A DNA stretch of 64,000 nucleotides from Hydrogenophaga sp. PAMC20947 (lineage in GTDB: Bacteria; Pseudomonadota; Gammaproteobacteria; Burkholderiales; Burkholderiaceae_C), in NCBI RefSeq assembly GCF_004795855.1, contig NZ_CP039252.1, forward strand, positions 1,550,001 through 1,614,000, written 5' to 3'. The notes below the pieces were generated by a model. The model was not told the DNA's origin, ran no database searches, and saw only the letters and a program-made list of their open reading frames with translations. Below are positions 59,348 through 64,000 of this stretch, piece by piece; within the stretch, counting starts at the first letter, position 1, and each line of letters opens with the position of its first letter. The position numbers and the translations under genes are program-made.

Positions 59348-62133
59348 GTTTTGGGTCTCCTGGGCTCATTGTTGGGTTCGGTGTGTTCTGCAGTGGTGTC
59401 CGGCAAGGGTTCGGTGCGAAGGGGAATGTGGAATCCAAAACAGGCACCCTCCCCCGGCTTCGAGCGCAACCACATGTGCCCGCCAAAGTGCTCAACAATC
59501 TGGCGGCTGATGGGCAAGCCCAAACCAGTGCCACCCGGTCTGTAGTGGGCGTCGCCACTCACCTGCCTGAACTTCTCAAACACCACAGCCTGCTGATCAA
59601 GCGCGATGCCCGGACCGTTGTCCTGCACCTCCAGGTCAATCCCCCCATCGGCCTCGCGCAATCGCAAGCTCACTTGCCCTGTGCGGCGAGGGGCATATTT
59701 CAAAGCATTGGACAGCAAGTTGAGCACCACCTGTGTCAGGCGGTCGGGGTCGGCCCATACGTTGGGCACCTGTGCCGACACATCCAGAGCCAACGCCACG
59801 CCAGCCTCACGGTAATTCTCACGCAGGCTCTCTGATGCCTGTTGCGCCAAAGCTCGAACATCAACTGAAAGCTCATGCCATTCAGCATGCCCTGCCTCAA
59901 TCTTGGCCAGGTCCAGTACCTGGTTCACCAGCCGCGTCAGCCGCTCGGTTTCACCGACGATGATCTCAAGAAACTGCTGCCGCTGGGCAGCAGCCATGTC
60001 CACATCGTCCCGCATCAATTCAGACAGTGCCCTGATGGATGTCAAGGGCGTGCGCAATTCGTGGGTCACCGAGGACATGAAATCGTCCTTCATGTGGTCC
60101 AGACTGAGCAACTGATGGTTGGCTTCCCGCAGCTCGTGGGTCGCGCGTTCCAGCGAGTGCGACTTGTCTTCCAGCGCCCGGGAATAAGCGCGCAGCTGTG
60201 AAGCCTCATCCAGGATGCGCATCACATCGGTCAGGCTCAGCGTTTCCTCTTCGACCGCCGAAGCCACCATCACCCGCGCCGAGGCGCTGCCGATCGAACC
60301 GGCCAGTTGCGTCTCCACAAATTGCACGAGTCGGCCATCCCCGGGAATGTCTTCCACCCGGCTCAAGCCTTGGCGCTGTGCATAACCCAGAAACAGACGC
60401 AGGGCTGCATCTGTGCCCAAAAAGCGCGCCACCAGGGGCATCAGGGCCGATACCTGGGCCTTGCCTTGCCAGAACACCGGCGTCGCCTGGTCCGTGCGCT
60501 TGAACACATCCACAAACAACAATGCCTGGCTGGCCTCAGAGGCCGAGGGCGCACGCCACAGCGAAACGCCGACATACGCGGTGATGTTTCCCAGCAGGCT
60601 CCAGAACAAAGAATGGGTCAGGTTGTCGAGACCCCCCAGCCCCAGAAAGGTCTCAGGTTTGAGCAAGCCAATGCCCCACAAACCCTCTTGAAGAAAGGCG
60701 TCGGGCATCCAGCCTGACTTGGCCAGCGAGGGCAGCATCAGGGTATAGGCCCAGAGCACAAACCCCAGCAGCAACCCTGCCAGCGCACCCCGGCGCGTGC
60801 CGCCGCGCCAGTACATGCCGCCCAGCAACGCCGGGGCAAACTGGGCAACCGCCGCAAAACTGATCAAGCCAATGCTCACCAGCGCGTAGGCTTCGCCAGC
60901 GAAATGAAAATAGCCGTAGCCCAGCAGCAGAATGCCCAGAATGGCCGCGCGGCGGATGCCCAGCAACCAGCCTGCCAGATCCCCACGCTCAACAGGCAAG
61001 CCGCCCTTGCGCCGCAGCAGCCAAGGCATCACCAGATCGTTGCAGACCATGGTCGACACGGCAATGGTCTCCACGATCACCATGCCGGTGGCGGCCGACA
61101 AGCCCCCTACAAACGCAAACAGCGCCAACGCAGTTTGCCCCTGAGACAAAGGGATGGACAGAATGAAGGTTTCAGGGTTCAGCGTGCCTGCGCCAAACAA
61201 CAACAAGCCGCCCATGGCTATGGGCAATACAAACAGATTGATCAGAAGCAGATACAAGGGAAACACCCAGACTGCACGCCGCAAGTGCTGCTCATCCACG
61301 TTTTCCACCACCATCACCTGAAACTGACGAGGCAAAAGAATCACCGACAACAGGGCGAGCAAGGTGAGGCCTGTCCACTGTGCATAGGCAAAGGGCTGAC
61401 CCTGGTCAAACCGCAACAGCGCCTGCAACGATTCGACGGCACGAACCTGCTCGAACAAAGCCGCAGGGCTGGCAAACAGCCCAAAGGCCACAAAGAGTCC
61501 GACCGCCAGAAACGCCAGCAGCTTGACCACGGATTCAAAAGCAATTGCGGCGACCATGCCTTCATGGCGCTCGGTGTTGTCCAGATGCCGCGCACCGAAG
61601 ACCATGGTGAATCCGGCCAGCGCGAGGGCCAGGTAGAGGGTGCTGTCGCGCCACCAGTCGGCGCCCTGCTGCGACGGTGCGCCCAGCGGCGAGGTCAACA
61701 CAGCATAGCCACTGGCGACTGCTTTCAGTTGCAAGGCAATGTAGGGCACGATGCCCACCACAGTGATCAGCGTCACCAGGCCCGCCAATGTCGGGCTCTT
61801 TCCGTACCGGCTGGCAATGAAATCGGCGATGGAAGTGATGCGGTATGTCTTGGCGATGCGAATCATCTTGCGCACCACCAGCCAGGCCAGCGTCATGGCC
61901 AGCATGGGGCCGAGGTAGATCGGCAGGAACCACACGCCAGACTGGGCTGCGCGGCCCACGCTGCCAAAGTAGGTCCAAGCCGTGCAGTACACCGCCATGG
62001 ACAGGGCATACACCCAGGCATTGCCAATCACCGACCGCCCGGCTGCCGCACGCCGATCGCCCCAGCTCGCTACCGCAAACAGCAGCGCCAGGTAAACGAC
62101 CGAGATGAAGATGACCAGTGCGGGCGAGAGCAT
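59344..62133 (-). CDS. SSS-transporter-domain sensor histidine kinase (CbrA/CrbS-like)
   Basis: 929 residues from ATG 62133. Residues 1-500 are about 13 helices of a sodium:solute symporter-type sensor (MLSPALVIFISVVYLALLF..., NAWVYALSMAVYCTAWTYFG). The C-terminal part is a standard kinase with HisKA H691 in SSVTHELRTPLTS, N-box NLLSNALKYAP, G1 DNGPGI and G2 GGTGLGLPISR. No PAS domain was recognised in the ~180-residue linker. It probably senses carboxylate or amino acids at the membrane and signals through the adjacent receiver. An in-frame 47-codon extension upstream was excluded. Confidence 0.92.
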   Translation of the reverse strand: MLSPALVIFISVVYLALLFAVASWGDRRAAAGRSVIGNAWVYALSMAVYCTAWTYFGSVGRAAQSGVWFLPIYLGPMLAMTLAWLVVRKMIRIAKTYRITSIADFIASRYGKSPTLAGLVTLITVVGIVPYIALQLKAVASGYAVLTSPLGAPSQQGADWWRDSTLYLALALAGFTMVFGARHLDNTERHEGMVAAIAFESVVKLLAFLAVGLFVAFGLFASPAALFEQVRAVESLQALLRFDQGQPFAYAQWTGLTLLALLSVILLPRQFQVMVVENVDEQHLRRAVWVFPLYLLLINLFVLPIAMGGLLLFGAGTLNPETFILSIPLSQGQTALALFAFVGGLSAATGMVIVETIAVSTMVCNDLVMPWLLRRKGGLPVERGDLAGWLLGIRRAAILGILLLGYGYFHFAGEAYALVSIGLISFAAVAQFAPALLGGMYWRGGTRRGALAGLLLGFVLWAYTLMLPSLAKSGWMPDAFLQEGLWGIGLLKPETFLGLGGLDNLTHSLFWSLLGNITAYVGVSLWRAPSASEASQALLFVDVFKRTDQATPVFWQGKAQVSALMPLVARFLGTDAALRLFLGYAQRQGLSRVEDIPGDGRLVQFVETQLAGSIGSASARVMVASAVEEETLSLTDVMRILDEASQLRAYSRALEDKSHSLERATHELREANHQLLSLDHMKDDFMSSVTHELRTPLTSIRALSELMRDDVDMAAAQRQQFLEIIVGETERLTRLVNQVLDLAKIEAGHAEWHELSVDVRALAQQASESLRENYREAGVALALDVSAQVPNVWADPDRLTQVVLNLLSNALKYAPRRTGQVSLRLREADGGIDLEVQDNGPGIALDQQAVVFEKFRQVSGDAHYRPGGTGLGLPISRQIVEHFGGHMWLRSKPGEGACFGFHIPLRTEPLPDTTAEHTEPNNEPRRPKT

Positions 62134-62138
62134 GGTCT

Positions 62139-62357
62139 TCAAGGCCCGTGAGAGCTGGGTGCACCGCCATCGCGCTCCATCACCCAAGCCAGCGCGGCGA
62201 TCATGATCGCCCAGAGCACAAACAGGGCCGTCGGGAACAGTGGCAAGCCCAGCACCTCCACCTCGTGGTCCCACAACGCCAGCAAAGGAAAATTGAACGC
62301 CACCAGCCCCGCAAAAAACAGGGCCACCAGGCGTTGGGTCTTGAGACCTTGGGTCAT
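62139..62357 (-). CDS. Small two-helix membrane protein upstream of the SSS kinase
   Basis: 72 residues from MTQGLKTQRLVALFF (ATG 62357; RBS GGAGAC 5 bases upstream). Two hydrophobic segments (LVALFFAGLVAFNFPLLALW, LFPTALFVLWAIMIAALAWV). It ends 5 bases before the SSS kinase start. It resembles the short partner proteins found with SSS-type permeases. Function unproven. Confidence 0.8.
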   Translation of the reverse strand: MTQGLKTQRLVALFFAGLVAFNFPLLALWDHEVEVLGLPLFPTALFVLWAIMIAALAWVMERDGGAPSSHGP

Positions 62358-62463
62358 GGACGTCTCCTTGAGGCTGGCGCAGTTCGTCGCCGCGCGTCTT
62401 CTCCCCATTGTGCGCCGGGCTCTGACCCTGCGCTTACGCTGGCCTCAAGGATGTTTTTGCCAC

Positions 62464-62493
62464 AAAAAAAGGCAGGGGAACACCCTGCCTTTT
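62464..62493 (-). terminator. Terminator after ppsA
   Basis: AAAAGGCAGGG-TGTTC-CCCTGCCTTTTTTT on the minus strand, 18 bases beyond the ppsA stop. It is a strong, probably bidirectional stop. Confidence 0.92.
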
Positions 62494-62511
62494 GATTTGG
62501 GGCAACGCCGT

Positions 62512-64000
62512 TTACTTCGCCGTAGACGCCAGCAACTGCCAGGTATCGACCACCGAGTCAGGGTTCAGCGAAATCGAGCTGATGCCCTCATCGCGCAGCC
62601 ACTGCGCGAAATCGGGGTGATCGCTGGGGCCCTGCCCGCAGATACCCACATACTTGCCTTCTGCCTTGCAAGCGCCAATGGCCATTTTGAGCAATGCTTT
62701 GACAGCAGGATCGCGTTCGTCGAAATCATGCGCCAACAACTCCAGCCCTGAATCGCGGTCCAGGCCCAGCGTCAACTGGGTCAGATCGTTCGAGCCGATG
62801 GAGAACCCATCGAAGTACTGCAAGAACTCGTGTGCCAGTACCGCGTTGCTCGGGATCTCGCACATCATGATGATCTTGAGCTCATTCTCACCGCGCTTGA
62901 GGCCCTTCTCTGCCAGCAACTCGGTCACCTTTTTCGCCTGACCCACCGTGCGCACGAAGGGCACCATCACTTGTACGTTGGTGAGGCCCATGTCTTCACG
63001 CACCCGCTTGATGGCTTCGCACTCCATGGCGAAGGCTTCGCGGAAGTCTTCGCTGATGTAGCGCGCGGCACCACGAAAGCCCAGCATCGGATTCTCTTCA
63101 TCCGGCTCGTAACGGCTGCCACCGACCAGCTTGCGGTATTCGTTGGACTTGAAGTCGGACAAGCGCACGATCACCGGCTTGGGCCAGAAAGCGGCCGCGA
63201 TCGTGGCCACGCCTTCGGCGACTTTATCGACGTAGAAAGCGCGAGGCGAGGCATGGCCACGCGCCACCGACTCGACTGCTTTCTTCAAGTCGGAATCGAT
63301 GGCGGGGTAATCCAGAATGGCCTTGGGGTGCACACCAATGTTGTTGTTGATGATGAACTCCAGGCGGGCCAGACCCACTCCGCCATTGGGCATCTGCGCA
63401 AAATCGAATGCGAGCTGGGGGTTGCCCACGTTCATCATGATCTTCACGTCCACCTCGGGCATCACGCCACGCTGCACTTCGGTGATCTCGGTTTCCAGCA
63501 AGCCGTCGTATATGTTGCCGGTGTCGCCTTCGGCGCAACTCACGGTCACCAGGGTGCCGTCCTTGAGGAGCTCGGTGGCATCGCCGCAGCCCACGACGGC
63601 AGGAATGCCCAGCTCGCGGGCAATGATAGCCGCGTGGCAGGTGCGCCCGCCCCGGTTGGTCACGATGGCACTGGCGCGCTTCATCACCGGCTCCCAGTTC
63701 GGGTCCGTCATGTCGGTCACCAGCACATCGCCAGGCTGCACCTGATCCATTTCGCTGATGTTGTGCACCAGCCGCACGGGTCCGGTACCCACTTTCTGGC
63801 CGATGGCACGGCCCGATGCCAGCACCGTGCCCGTGCCCTTGAGCTTGTAGCGCAGCTCGGCTTTACCAGCGGCCTGGCTCTTCACCGTTTCGGGGCGCGC
63901 CTGCAGGATGTAGAGCTCGCCGTCGGTGCCATCTTTGCCCCACTCAATGTCCATGGCTCGGCCGTAATGCGCTTCGATCACCATCGCGTACTGGGCCAGC
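62512..64000 (-). CDS. ppsA: Phosphoenolpyruvate synthase, C-terminal part (window edge)
   Basis: About 496 residues are present; the N-terminal ATP-grasp part lies beyond the right edge. Visible features are [10 protein letters not shown], the phospho-histidine domain [22 protein letters not shown], and the PEP-binding barrel with [15 protein letters not shown] and catalytic cysteine in [10 protein letters not shown]. It makes PEP from pyruvate and ATP for growth on three-carbon and two-carbon sources, consistent with the acetate-type genes next to it. An internal methionine at 63984 is not the true start. Confidence 0.96.
   Translation of the reverse strand, partial: LAQYAMVIEAHYGRAMDIEWGKDGTDGELYILQARPETVKSQAAGKAELRYKLKGTGTVLASGRAIGQKVGTGPVRLVHNISEMDQVQPGDVLVTDMTDPNWEPVMKRASAIVTNRGGRTCHAAIIARELGIPAVVGCGDATELLKDGTLVTVSCAEGDTGNIYDGLLETEITEVQRGVMPEVDVKIMMNVGNPQLAFDFAQMPNGGVGLARLEFIINNNIGVHPKAILDYPAIDSDLKKAVESVARGHASPRAFYVDKVAEGVATIAAAFWPKPVIVRLSDFKSNEYRKLVGGSRYEPDEENPMLGFRGAARYISEDFREAFAMECEAIKRVREDMGLTNVQVMVPFVRTVGQAKKVTELLAEKGLKRGENELKIIMMCEIPSNAVLAHEFLQYFDGFSIGSNDLTQLTLGLDRDSGLELLAHDFDERDPAVKALLKMAIGACKAEGKYVGICGQGPSDHPDFAQWLRDEGISSISLNPDSVVDTWQLLASTAK

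Overview
The window looks like chromosomal DNA of a GC-rich betaproteobacterium, most likely Burkholderiales, family Comamonadaceae (Hydrogenophaga/Rhodoferax-like). The basis is gene order and protein type: rpsF-priB-rpsR-rplI-dnaB, zapA followed by 6S RNA, alanine-type aminotransferase-hom-thrC-mobB-moeA-moaD-moaE, a DUF1631 protein, a Lys/Ala-rich SWIB protein, and an acetate-type symporter with its sensor kinase. No rRNA, tRNA, CRISPR array, prophage or intact insertion sequence was seen.

Layout. (1) 1-10.8 kb, minus strand: a vitamin B12 uptake and late-assembly operon read from a cobalamin riboswitch through btuB, cbiA/cobB, a signal-less binding protein, cobU/cobP, btuF, btuC, btuD, cobO, a DUF1636 protein, cbiB/cobD, cobC and the start of cobQ. 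Most junctions overlap. (2) 10.8-14 kb: coiled-coil protein and zapA, 6S RNA, a TauE/SafE permease, an RraA-like protein, a SWIB protein. (3) 14.1-20.5 kb: the most unusual stretch. It holds a class III nucleotide cyclase with TolB-N and TPR regions, a soluble PAP2/vanadium-haloperoxidase-fold protein with a (SGGT)n N-terminus, and a signal-less subtilase translationally coupled to it. On the other strand are a Crp-type regulator with intact cAMP and DNA contacts and a PAS-LuxR regulator. (4) 20.6-26.6 kb: a TPP enzyme, an MFS transporter, a small protein and DUF1631. (5) 26.7-36.2 kb: clpB, then a malonate module (GntR, TRAP transporter, malonyl-CoA decarboxylase, malonyl-CoA synthetase). (6) 36.2-43.9 kb: GNAT, molybdenum cofactor genes, threonine genes and an aminotransferase. 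(7) 44-48 kb: Mth938-like protein, peroxiredoxin, a possible small RNA, phoH, an AraC remnant and a VOC protein. (8) 48-51.4 kb: the rpsF-to-dnaB block. (9) 51.4-62.4 kb: a two-subunit symporter, a DUF294/CBS/cNMP protein, a degenerate kinase-exonuclease fusion, a single-domain receiver and an SSS-type histidine kinase, resembling the acetate-switch (CrbS/CrbR) neighbourhood. (10) 62.5-64 kb: the C-terminal part of ppsA.

How it fits together: BtuB and BtuFCD bring corrinoids in, CobO/CbiA/CbiB/CobU/CobC/CobQ finish the coenzyme, and the riboswitch would shut the set down when B12 is plentiful. The malonate genes take up, activate and decarboxylate malonate under a GntR repressor. The symporter/SSS-kinase/receiver group probably controls short-chain carboxylate (acetate) use, with PEP synthase next door for gluconeogenic growth. 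The cyclase/PAP2/subtilase group has no function I can name. It is the best candidate for something undescribed, possibly cAMP-linked through the neighbouring Crp protein.
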